From the NCBI RefSeq assembly GCF_026262505.1, contig NC_067205.1, positions 20,519,645 to 20,583,644 of the forward strand: 64,000 nt of DNA, written 5' to 3'. Under the pieces are notes generated by a model. That model had not been told where the DNA came from. It saw only the letters and a list, made by a program, of their open reading frames with translations, and made no database searches. This document shows, in pieces, positions 56,276 through 63,486 of this stretch. The position numbers were made by a program, and so were the translations under genes. The DNA comes from Trichomonas vaginalis G3. Taxonomy: Eukaryota > Parabasalia > Trichomonadida > Trichomonadidae. Within the stretch, counting starts at the first letter, position 1, and each line of letters starts with the position of its first letter.

Positions 56276-57052
56276 TTATTCTCTTTCTTCCATCTGTAGT
56301 AAACCATACTTGAAAGTCTGAAATACTTCCACTTGGTGTTCATATAGCTTTGTAGGTTTTTCGTAAAAGTCATTTGCCAAGCATAAAAAAGAGTTTTGTG
56401 CACCAGAAAATGAAGCATGAACTATAATAGCATCTTGGTCGAAAACATTTTCATATGTTCCATTAGGGTTTTCGACTTCATAATAGTCCGGGTGTACTGG
56501 ATACCATGCAGGCTGATTTAACATCCTCAAAAATCTATGCCATGCCAAGTTGTTATATTTTGTAGAAATATAAACGTTTTCTCCAAGGTCTTCTATTTTA
56601 TTGATTTTAACAGTTGCATTTTTCCTGTCATATATAATATCGAGATGGTACTCTCCTTCGTCAATGTTATACTGCTTTGCATATTCGAGATAGATATCGT
56701 TTATTTTTTCTTGAAAAGCTTGAAGAGTTGTTTCTAAGTTTACAAGCAAATTCACTTGTAAAAGTTTTCCCTGTTCAAATTTCTCATACGTACGTTTTTC
56801 TTTGTTATAGTATCGAACTTCAAAAGCGACCGTAAATGGGAAACCATGTATGGCTTCTGAAATGAACTTCATTCTACGAAAGCCAACAGCTTTTGTGACG
56901 GATGGGTCTCTTAGCCATCTCAATGGGTAGTCAAAACGATAGCCTTCATGCTTTACGGTCTCTGTCTCAAACTTTTGACCGACATTCGTAAAAAGTTCAT
57001 CTAATGGTTTAGTTGTAGCAACTCTTGAATTTTCTTTTTCTATTGAAAGCAT
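56276..57052 (-). CDS. Minor-capsid (penton-like) candidate, 258 aa, paralogue 1
   Basis: Intact, with ATG at 57052. It resembles the broken gene at 61,149-62,008 over its full length: Arg-Val-Ala-x-Thr-Lys-Pro-Leu-Asp start, YRFDYPLRWLRDPS, KAVGFRRM, then a Phe-Leu-Arg-x-Leu-Asn-Gln segment and HASFSGAQNSFLCLANDFY. The Trp-Leu-x-x-Pro-Ser-x-x-Lys-Ala-Ile/Val-Gly block and size fit a single jelly-roll minor capsid protein of Mavericks, but I infer this from size and context. It shares an 18-bp divergent start region with the fibre gene. Confidence 0.6.
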   Translation of the reverse strand: MLSIEKENSRVATTKPLDELFTNVGQKFETETVKHEGYRFDYPLRWLRDPSVTKAVGFRRMKFISEAIHGFPFTVAFEVRYYNKEKRTYEKFEQGKLLQVNLLVNLETTLQAFQEKINDIYLEYAKQYNIDEGEYHLDIIYDRKNATVKINKIEDLGENVYISTKYNNLAWHRFLRMLNQPAWYPVHPDYYEVENPNGTYENVFDQDAIIVHASFSGAQNSFLCLANDFYEKPTKLYEHQVEVFQTFKYGLLQMEERE

Positions 57053-57070
57053 ATTTTATCTAGAATAAAA
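57053..57070. promoter_or_regulatory. 18-bp divergent promoter-like spacer
   Basis: The start codons of the minor-capsid candidate (minus) and fibre gene (plus) are separated only by ATTTTATCTAGAATAAAA, a near-palindrome around TCTAGA. Each direction offers a T-rich block (TTTTATC and TTTTATTC) just before its ATG. Confidence 0.6.
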
Positions 57071-58306
57071 ATGTCGAATGAAACAGCGTCTATGAGAGAA
57101 ATACAACACAACCGACAACTCATTGTACAAGCTCTAAATAAGAACACAACAAACTTTTCAAACTATTCTAAGATATCTGAGTCATTGAAAGAAGGAAACT
57201 TAAAACTGACGATAAACCCATTGACAGACGAGTTTCTGTTTCAAGACAGTAAGAACCATACTGTTTGTATAAATCCAACAAAAAGAACTTTAAACGAGAA
57301 ACCTATAGATGAACTTCTTTTGAAGGCAGATATTGACAACAAAGCTGACAAAGAGTATGTAGATGCAACAAGAGACTATATTCTCGCATGGACAGATAGA
57401 ACATACCCACAAAAACATCATACACATAACATCTATGACGTAGATGAACTACCAGCAATGTTAGATGACAAAGCGGATAAAACATATGTTGACAATAAAA
57501 TGTCAAGTGAAGTGACAAGAGCTGACAAAGAATATTCTAAAAAGACTCATACACATACCATTGCAAATATTACAAACTTACAAGAAACCTTAAACAGGAA
57601 AAGTGACGTTGGACATACACACGATTTCTTCGCAACTGTTGGTATAGAAAATATTGAAGGAACGGTTGAAGAAACTGGTGGGGATGTATTAAATTGGAAA
57701 CCTCCTAACTTTCCACAAGGTTTAACATCGGATGAAGACATAACAACGATGAGATACATTAGATGTAGAAATGTCTATGTCATGGAGGATGAAAACAAAG
57801 TTAAATTCACTGCTCAAGATTTATATGATAAAAAAGCTGACAAAACAGAGCTTCAAACGTTAAAGACAGAAATACTTCAAACAGTATATCCTATAGGTTC
57901 TATTTACACGTCAATGAACTCTACCAGACCAGAAGTAGTACTTGGTTTTGGAACTTGGACTCAAATAGTCGACAGGTTTTTGTATTGTGCAAACTCTTCA
58001 AAGGAAACAGGTGGAAGTAAAACGATTTCAGGTGAAAACTTACCTGCGCATAGTCACTACGTAGATTTAAGTACATCTCAAGCAGGTTGGCATAAGCATA
58101 AATTTTGGGATTGGTCAGCAATGAAAAAAGGTAAAGGATATGATGTTAAAGACGACGTTCAGTTTGCTATAAATTGTTTCTGGGGTAACACTCAGGGAGA
58201 TGGAAACCATACACATCGCGTTTCAGGATATACGCAAACAACGGGACAAAGTAAAGACTACATGCCACCTTACATGACAGTTTACGCATGGTATAGAAAT
58301 GCTTAG
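57071..58306 (+). CDS. Phage-like tail fibre / collar protein, 411 aa
   Basis: Residues 75-200 contain repeats like those of phage fibre shafts: KADKEYVDATRD, KADKTYVDNK, each followed by His-x-His segments (HHTHNIYD, KTHTHTIANITNLQETL, GHTHDF). Residues 265-411 resemble phage collar/baseplate C-terminal domains: VYPIGSIYTSMN, LGFGTWTQI, GGS, LPAHSH, GNHTHRV and the end MPPYMTVYAWYRNA. The His-x-His pairs are known to bind iron in trimeric phage fibres. It would be a trimeric receptor-binding spike of the Maverick B virion, probably of phage origin. The stop overlaps the convergent integrase gene by four bases. Confidence 0.9.
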   Translation: MSNETASMREIQHNRQLIVQALNKNTTNFSNYSKISESLKEGNLKLTINPLTDEFLFQDSKNHTVCINPTKRTLNEKPIDELLLKADIDNKADKEYVDATRDYILAWTDRTYPQKHHTHNIYDVDELPAMLDDKADKTYVDNKMSSEVTRADKEYSKKTHTHTIANITNLQETLNRKSDVGHTHDFFATVGIENIEGTVEETGGDVLNWKPPNFPQGLTSDEDITTMRYIRCRNVYVMEDENKVKFTAQDLYDKKADKTELQTLKTEILQTVYPIGSIYTSMNSTRPEVVLGFGTWTQIVDRFLYCANSSKETGGSKTISGENLPAHSHYVDLSTSQAGWHKHKFWDWSAMKKGKGYDVKDDVQFAINCFWGNTQGDGNHTHRVSGYTQTTGQSKDYMPPYMTVYAWYRNA

Positions 58307-59262
58307 TCGTCATTTTCAACTTCTTTAGCATATTCGTCAGGAGTTGTCTTATATTTGTTAGGAACTGTCTTTGAAAGTATACCACCTTGAACTTTGACAA
58401 GTTTGAAACGAGGTCTGACAATAGTAGTTTTATCTTCTGCTTGCAGTTTGTACATTTTGCCATGTTTGCCTAAAACTTCATAATATTCTCTTGTATACTT
58501 TCTTCTATTTTTACGAACACGAAGGTGAGTACCTGTCGGGTTCCCATTGTTGTCATAGTCAATAGTATTTTCATATGGGTCGCGTTTAGGTATTTCTATT
58601 TTTACTTTGTCACCTTTCTTAAGTTTGAAGCCCGGCATTCTTTCTTGTTTGTCTCTTTTGACTAAATTGTTAAATATATAGTCTTTCTCTAAGTCAGGGT
58701 TGTTTTTCATTTCTTCGGGGGAGTGGTTTCCCAAACCTTTTTGTTTACGGGTATTGTAAATATTTAAAACTTGTCTCATCTTTGCCATGGAGAAGTGTCT
58801 ATATTTGTCGTCATATGACATTTCATCTACCTCACCACCTTGTGGTTGGTTTAAGTCTCTTAAGATTTTTATACAACTGTCAATGACACCAAGAGCAGAA
58901 TGGTTTTGGTCGACAATGAAATATTGGTTTACATTTTTTGAACGCAGATAGTTTTTAATATCGTCTGATTTGAAAGAACTTTCACAGTCAGATGTCAGTT
59001 TTGTTGGATGGTATTTGTCAACGAATATTGTCAAAGCAGTTTTCACATCTAAAATATTTTTGGACCATAATGGTATGGCTTCACAGTATCTTGTGTTTTG
59101 ACCGACAAATATTAGCCAGTATGGTGGTCCATCTTCTCTATATCTCGGAATGTTTTCCAAGATATCCATAAACCAAGCATTTGGTGTTGAACTAAAGATT
59201 TTTACCATGAGTGCTTTCTTTGTTGCCTTAGAAACATAGGGGTCCTTGTTTGGATTCGTCAT
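58303..59262 (-). CDS. Maverick B integrase (DDE/RNase H fold), 319 aa
   Basis: Core residues: Asp33 in AWFMDILE, Asp92 in LTSDCESS, Asp128 in SALGVIDSCIKILRDL. Exactly 35 residues lie between Asp92 and Asp128, as in D,D35E integrases, but with Asp for Glu. From residue 215 a C-terminal domain follows (KLKKGDKVKIEIPKRD, then YYEVLGKHGKMYKL and IVRPRFKLVKV), typical of SH3-like tails that bind DNA. Little similarity to the Maverick A integrase beyond the core motifs, and no long helical N-terminal part. It inserts the element into the host genome. Confidence 0.92.
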   Translation of the reverse strand: MTNPNKDPYVSKATKKALMVKIFSSTPNAWFMDILENIPRYREDGPPYWLIFVGQNTRYCEAIPLWSKNILDVKTALTIFVDKYHPTKLTSDCESSFKSDDIKNYLRSKNVNQYFIVDQNHSALGVIDSCIKILRDLNQPQGGEVDEMSYDDKYRHFSMAKMRQVLNIYNTRKQKGLGNHSPEEMKNNPDLEKDYIFNNLVKRDKQERMPGFKLKKGDKVKIEIPKRDPYENTIDYDNNGNPTGTHLRVRKNRRKYTREYYEVLGKHGKMYKLQAEDKTTIVRPRFKLVKVQGGILSKTVPNKYKTTPDEYAKEVENDD

Positions 59263-59278
59263 TTTTATCCTATAAGAA
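59263..59278. promoter_or_regulatory. 16-bp divergent promoter-like spacer
   Basis: The integrase ATG (minus) and the next gene's ATG (plus) are separated only by TTTTATCCTATAAGAA. As at 57,053-57,070, a TTTTATC block points to the plus-strand gene. Confidence 0.55.
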
Positions 59279-59680
59279 ATGGGTTTATTTGGCGCATTAG
59301 CAGGAGTTGCATCCAGATTTTTACCCGCAGTGGGAACAATAGCCAGAGGTGTATTTGGAGTTGGAAGGAAGATTTTGAGTACATTAGGTATACTTAAAGA
59401 GAAAGCACAACCTATTATACAAACTGTACAGAAAGGTTGGGATGTAGCACGAGATGCAACAAATCTTATTCCAAATCCTGAAACAAGAGGAAAAGTTCAA
59501 GGATGGATGGACAATGTAGGAAGACAAGCAGGAAACTATTATAACAAAGCAAATGACTACTATAACCAAGCAGGACACTATATGGACCAAGGTGAAAGAT
59601 TCTTTAACAGAGGATATAACCATGCACAACAATGGGTAAACAATAACCAACCTCAACCGCCTCAAACTTGGGGAATGTAA
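59279..59680 (+). CDS. Virion-like protein with hydrophobic N terminus, 133 aa
   Basis: Intact. Residues 1-45 are Gly/Ala/Leu/Val-rich and amphipathic (GLFGALAGVASRFLPAVGTI, then VFGVGRKILS), 46-75 helical, 80-120 Asn/Tyr/Gln-rich with repeats of Tyr-Asn-x-Ala (YYNKANDYYNQAGHY), and the end is Pro/Gln-rich. Membrane-lytic minor virion proteins show this hydrophobic amphipathic start; this is an analogy. Confidence 0.65.
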   Translation: MGLFGALAGVASRFLPAVGTIARGVFGVGRKILSTLGILKEKAQPIIQTVQKGWDVARDATNLIPNPETRGKVQGWMDNVGRQAGNYYNKANDYYNQAGHYMDQGERFFNRGYNHAQQWVNNNQPQPPQTWGM

Positions 59681-59699
59681 AGTTTTTTACTGAGATGAA
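59680..59699 (+). promoter_or_regulatory. Duplicated leader with minimal upstream ORF (copy 1)
   Basis: AGTTTTTTACTGAGATGAA comes directly before ATGA of the gene at 59,700. An upstream ATG gives ATG-AAA-TGA, a two-codon ORF whose stop overlaps the main ATG. The same leader precedes 59,875. Confidence 0.65.
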
Positions 59700-59855
59700 A
59701 TGAACAATACAGCATTGAGACAAATGGGTTCAAGATGGATTTGTCGACTTCCAGCAGTTACACCACCACGTGTTTGTCAAGTCCTCCCTATACCTCAGGA
59801 AGTTTTAGACCGACTTAAAAAACAACAACAACCAGTTGAAAACAAACCAAACTAA
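59700..59855 (+). CDS. Small Maverick B protein, 51 aa
   Basis: ATG at 59700, after a leader that is duplicated before the next gene. The product begins MNNTALRQMGSRWICRLPAV, is Pro/Arg-rich in the middle and Lys/Gln-rich at its end. Too short for an assignment; the conserved leader and tight spacing support it being expressed. Confidence 0.6.
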   Translation: MNNTALRQMGSRWICRLPAVTPPRVCQVLPIPQEVLDRLKKQQQPVENKPN

Positions 59856-59874
59856 AATTTTTTACTGAGATGAA
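59855..59874 (+). promoter_or_regulatory. Duplicated leader with minimal upstream ORF (copy 2)
   Basis: AATTTTTTACTGAGATGAA before ATGA of the gene at 59,875; again a two-codon upstream ORF (ATG-AAA-TGA) overlaps the main start. The same 17 bases, TTTTTTACTGAGATGAA, occur before 59,700. Confidence 0.65.
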
Positions 59875-60459
59875 ATGACCGAAGAAGTTGAAACGGTAGA
59901 TTTGACACCACAAACAAAAAGTTCAGAACCATTGTCAAAACCTGTCAAAGAACTTACAGATGAAGAGAAAAATTCAATAATAGAAGGTGCCAGGTCTGGA
60001 AATACAAACCCTAACTACAAAGTCACTTTTCATAGAAATGGAACGGCTAGTATCTCAAAAAAGAAACAGACCCTCACAAATAAAATATTGAAGTCTGAAG
60101 GAGCTTTCGAGACAACAGATGGAAAAGTTTACTTCACCGATCAGCAGTTCATTATAGAACATCTCATTGACTTAGAGTCGAAATATTCTAAACTTTACAA
60201 CAAACACAAAAAGTTGAAAGGAAAACAAAAACAGATGGCATATGATATTTACGAAGATGTTGACGACACAACTGTTCCTGCAGGTGAGGTAAAGTCAGAG
60301 GAACCGAAAAGTGACGAAAAACCGATAGAAGAAGAGAAACCAAAAACTGAAGATAAACCAAAACCAAAGTTTAGTTTCCAAACTAAACCAAGTCAACCTT
60401 CATTAGCTGGTATGGGTTGGCGTCAAAGACTTATGGCAGCAGGTGGTTATGTAAAGTAA
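59875..60459 (+). CDS. Unrecognised acidic Maverick B protein, 194 aa
   Basis: Intact. Residues 1-35 are acidic and disordered, 45-70 basic beta-like, 90-125 a helix (IIEHLIDLESKYSKLYNKHKKLKGKQKQ), 130-170 a repeated Glu/Lys/Pro run (KSEEPKSDEKPIEEEKPKTE), and the end is AGMGWRQRLMAAGGYVK. The mix of disordered charged linker with a short helix suggests a scaffold or minor virion protein, but nothing is diagnostic. Confidence 0.7.
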   Translation: MTEEVETVDLTPQTKSSEPLSKPVKELTDEEKNSIIEGARSGNTNPNYKVTFHRNGTASISKKKQTLTNKILKSEGAFETTDGKVYFTDQQFIIEHLIDLESKYSKLYNKHKKLKGKQKQMAYDIYEDVDDTTVPAGEVKSEEPKSDEKPIEEEKPKTEDKPKPKFSFQTKPSQPSLAGMGWRQRLMAAGGYVK

Positions 60460-60526
60460 AGAAAAAATATGTTTTTTTAAAACAAAATATTTTTTTAAAA
60501 CAAAATATTTTTTTATTTTATTTGAA

Positions 60527-61111
60527 ATGTACGCCGAGTTTGTTGGAAAAGACTGTTGGAAAACTTGTTTGTTAGATGAGAAATATGAAATTCACTGTTG
60601 TGAGTCATTCGAAGTCAGAAACAAAAAGACAAAGAGAGTTTTAAGCGAATGGGAGCAAAATAACGGATATGCTAGGATGAGGATTGGTGGGAAACACTAT
60701 CTTAAACATGTTGTCATTGCAACTCATTTTATACCGAATCCTAACAATCTACCTCTTGTAGACCATATAAACCGTATAAGAAACGACAATAGACTTGAGA
60801 ACTTACGTTGGGTTACTCGTTCTGAAAACAATAAGAACATAGGCAAATTTCGAGATATTGTATTCGAATTTGTCGACGAACTAGAAGATGAAGCAATTGA
60901 AATTACAGACTATGGTAAGCATACGTTTGAGTTTTACTACTATAGCGAAGAACAAGACTCTTTCTACTTTTATACCGGCGTAAACTATAGGAAATTACAA
61001 GTATGTTTTACTAAGGAAGGCTATGCTTATGTAAACACTAGAGATACAGATGGAAAACACGTTCAAATACTTCTTAACAAATTCAAGAAGCTATATGGCA
61101 TACCATTTTAA
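60527..61111 (+). CDS. HNH endonuclease (HNH_3 type), 194 aa
   Basis: Residues 25-75 form a beta domain like NUMOD4 regions. The HNH core is residues 77-103: LVDHINRIRNDNRLENLRWVTRSEN, with the catalytic His80 and the Asn residues of the motif. Residues 110-194 form a second domain rich in Tyr and Phe without recognised family. The enzyme would cut DNA, as homing endonucleases do. The upstream gap (60,460-60,526) has three TTTTTTTAAAACAAAATA-like repeats. It is a free-standing gene, unlike the HNH-like insert in PolB of Maverick A. Confidence 0.9.
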   Translation: MYAEFVGKDCWKTCLLDEKYEIHCCESFEVRNKKTKRVLSEWEQNNGYARMRIGGKHYLKHVVIATHFIPNPNNLPLVDHINRIRNDNRLENLRWVTRSENNKNIGKFRDIVFEFVDELEDEAIEITDYGKHTFEFYYYSEEQDSFYFYTGVNYRKLQVCFTKEGYAYVNTRDTDGKHVQILLNKFKKLYGIPF

Positions 61112-61148
61112 AACATTTTTTAAAACAGTATATTTTTACATATATTAA

Positions 61149-62008
61149 ATGTTTCAGGTTGAAAAACAAAGAACAAAAGTAGCAGATACAAAACCGTTAG
61201 ACTATATCTTTACAAACGCTGGTAGGACTATATCAGATGAAGAAATTTCATCCGGCTCCTACCGCTTTGACTTTCCAATTCGTTGGCTTCAAAGTCCTTC
61301 AGATGCAAAGGCAATAGGATTTAGAAGAGTTTTGTTTTCAAAAAGAACTAACGCATTTATGTTCGCAGTATATTTTCATGGTCAGTATAGAGGTTCTGAT
61401 GGTCTAATAGACAATTTGATGAAATGAGAATCTTTACAGTTCGTTCAGACGAAAGTCTTGAGAAGACTCTAAATGACTTTCAAACTCAAATAAACAAATA
61501 CTACTGGGAATTTCAAGAAAAATACGATTCTTTACTAAATGGAACATACTATCTGAAACTAGAATATGACAAGATGAACTCCACAGTTTCATTTCAAAGG
61601 ATTGAAAATAACCCTCCAAGAGATACACAGTTTTTATTTTGGCAAGTAGACAAACGTTCTTGGGCACAATTTCTTCGGTTACTAAACCAGAACGAACCAT
61701 TACCACCTGACGGTCCGTTCTGGTTTATACGCCCACCAACAGATTTGACAGTTTATAGAAACGTGTTTGACCCTCAAAATGTCATGTGTCATGCAAGTTT
61801 CAGTTCAAGCAACAATAGTTTTCTTTGTATTGGTAAGGACTTTTATGACTTTGCTTCTAAATTCTACGAACCACCTAGTAACAGTTTCTCTGACTTTCAA
61901 GTTTGGTTCACAACAAATGGTGTGCAACATATTGTTCCATTGTACTACGACTTTTATCTCGAATTGTCTTTCATATATAACTACGGAGAAGTGCTGAAAA
62001 AGTATTGA
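61149..62008 (+). pseudogene. Minor-capsid-like paralogue 2, frameshifted
   Basis: Homologous to 56,276-57,052 throughout, but split into two ORFs (61,149-61,427 and 61,424-62,008) that overlap at ATGA near 61,424. Joined, they keep the order of shared blocks: TKPLDYIFTN, YRFDFPIRWLQSPSD, KAIGFRRV, FLRLLNQ, CHASFSSSNNSFLC. The single break lies in the region where the paralogue is variable. It may be a true frameshift, a programmed one at AAATGAG, or an assembly indel. The two copies suggest gene duplication within Maverick B. Confidence 0.65.
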
Positions 62009-62019
62009 AAAATAATGTT

Positions 62020-62450
62020 TAGGGTAGAATGTTAGATCTAACATGTTTTCTAACATGTTTTCTAACATCGTAGAAAACTCATGAATTTTCATGAATTTTC
62101 ATGAATTTCATCGTAAATGTTTTGTCGAAACTTCTTCATCGTATATTTTTTGTTAAGATTTCATCGTATATGTTTTGTCAAAACTTCTTCATCGTAAATG
62201 TTTTGTCAAGACTTCTTCATCGTAATGAGTGTAAATCAGACCAAAATATAATGTTTATGTTAGAATGTTAGATCTAACATGTTTTCTAACATGTTTTCTA
62301 ACATAAACATTATTTTTGCTGAATTCCGTATGAAATTTCATGAGTTTTGTGTGTTTTAGACCATGTTAGAAAACGTGTTAGAAAACGTGTTAGATCTAAC
62401 ATTCTAACATAAACATTATTTTTGCTGAAAAAAATGACCAAATTTCATGA
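62020..62450. repeat. Palindromic repeat array of Maverick B (middle array)
   Basis: Same units as the left array: AATGTTTAGGGTAGAATG or AATGTTTATGTTAGAATG with GTTAGATCTAAC and TGTTTTCTAAC arms, CATCGTAAATGTTTTGTC units, and from 62,290 the reverse orientation (TAACATAAACATTATTTTTG). It starts 12 bp after the paralogue 2 stop and ends just before the KilA-N gene. Confidence 0.88.
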
Positions 62451-62471
62451 GTTTTGTATGTAAGGACAGAA

Positions 62472-63131
62472 ATGTCAGTCGAAGCAAAAACATTCACGAA
62501 CAAATCTAATGGCGAAACATTCACAAAAGGCACTTACAACGGTATTGAAGTCTTACGTAGAGACAAGGATGGTTATATAAATGCAACAAAGATGTGTCAG
62601 CAGTTTAGGAAAGACTTTAGAAGGTTGTTGGAAAATAAGTCCTGGGAAGAGTATTTTAAGGCATTTTGTGAAGAATATACCAACCCGCGGAAAACGGCGG
62701 GTTGCTTTTTATACAAAGTTCATGCAGGAATTCCGGATGAAATCAAACAGGTTAGAGGAATGTATGTAGACCCAAGACTCGTAAACTATATAGCAATGTG
62801 GGCTTCTCCAAAATATTGCATAGCAGTTGGAAAAATTATGGACTCCATAGACAAGAAAGTTCATGAGAAATTAGATGAAGAAGAACTTGAAGATACAGTA
62901 GAGAATGCAAAACCTTTGTTTGAACAAGAAGTTGGAAAAATGTGCGAAAAACAATTAGAACATGAACGTGAGATATGTTCTGGTTATAGAGACTCGCCAT
63001 ACGAACTAGACCAATGGGAACAAGAAGATTTAAAGAGAGAATTTAGAGAATATGAACTCGCTAAGATAGCATTAGAAGCTGCAGAAAAAGAAGTTAAAAG
63101 TTTGGGGTCGTTTTGTACAAAAATATTGTGA
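62472..63131 (+). CDS. KilA-N domain protein, 219 aa
   Basis: I start at the ATG at 62472 (the longer frame would use TTG). Residues 20-115 form the KilA-N DNA-binding domain: VLRRDKDGYINATKMCQQF, then a variable helix region, RGMYVDPRLVNYIAMWASPKYCIAVGKIM. Residues 120-219 are acidic, helical, with EREICSGYR and a Lys/Glu tail. Between helix 1 and the Tyr-Val-Asp-Pro strand is Asn-Pro-Arg-Lys-Thr-Ala-Gly, which is encoded by a GC-rich hairpin (62,683-62,704). KilA-N proteins are typical of large DNA viruses and phages and may control transcription or host response. It is bracketed by repeat arrays. Confidence 0.9.
   Translation: MSVEAKTFTNKSNGETFTKGTYNGIEVLRRDKDGYINATKMCQQFRKDFRRLLENKSWEEYFKAFCEEYTNPRKTAGCFLYKVHAGIPDEIKQVRGMYVDPRLVNYIAMWASPKYCIAVGKIMDSIDKKVHEKLDEEELEDTVENAKPLFEQEVGKMCEKQLEHEREICSGYRDSPYELDQWEQEDLKREFREYELAKIALEAAEKEVKSLGSFCTKIL
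62683..62704. other. GC-rich hairpin inside the KilA-N gene
   Basis: AACCCGC pairs with GCGGGTT across an 8-base loop. It is in frame and encodes Asn-Pro-Arg-Lys-Thr-Ala-Gly. Confidence 0.7.
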
Positions 63132-63149
63132 GTAAATGAACCATTTATT

Positions 63150-63430
63150 TTTATTGAATTCAAAAAAAATAATGTTTATGTTAGAATGTTAGATCTAACA
63201 TGTTTTCTAACATGTTTTCTAACATGGTCTAAAACTCTTGAATTTTCATGAATTTCATCGTAAATGTTTTGTCGAAACTTCTTCGTAAATGTTTTGTCAA
63301 ACATGAACGTAAATGTTTTGTCGAAACTTCTTCGTAATGAGCGTAAATGACCCAAAAATAATGTTTAGGTGAAGAGGTGAGATTTCACCTCTTTTTTCAC
63401 CTGTTTTTTCACCTCATGAATTTTCCCGAA
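63150..63430. repeat. Palindromic repeat array of Maverick B (right array), with a co-varied unit
   Basis: The first unit is of the usual type (GTTAGATCTAAC with TTTTCTAAC arms). The last one, 63,357-63,420, has the same frame but every GTTAGA/TCTAAC arm is replaced by GGTGA/TCACC (GGTGAAGAGGTGAGATTTCA then two TTTTTTCACC arms). Pairing within the unit is kept. Confidence 0.9.
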
Positions 63431-63486
63431 ATAAAAAATAAAGTTAGTTTTATTTAAAAAATATTTTTTATTTTTATTGTAAGAAC

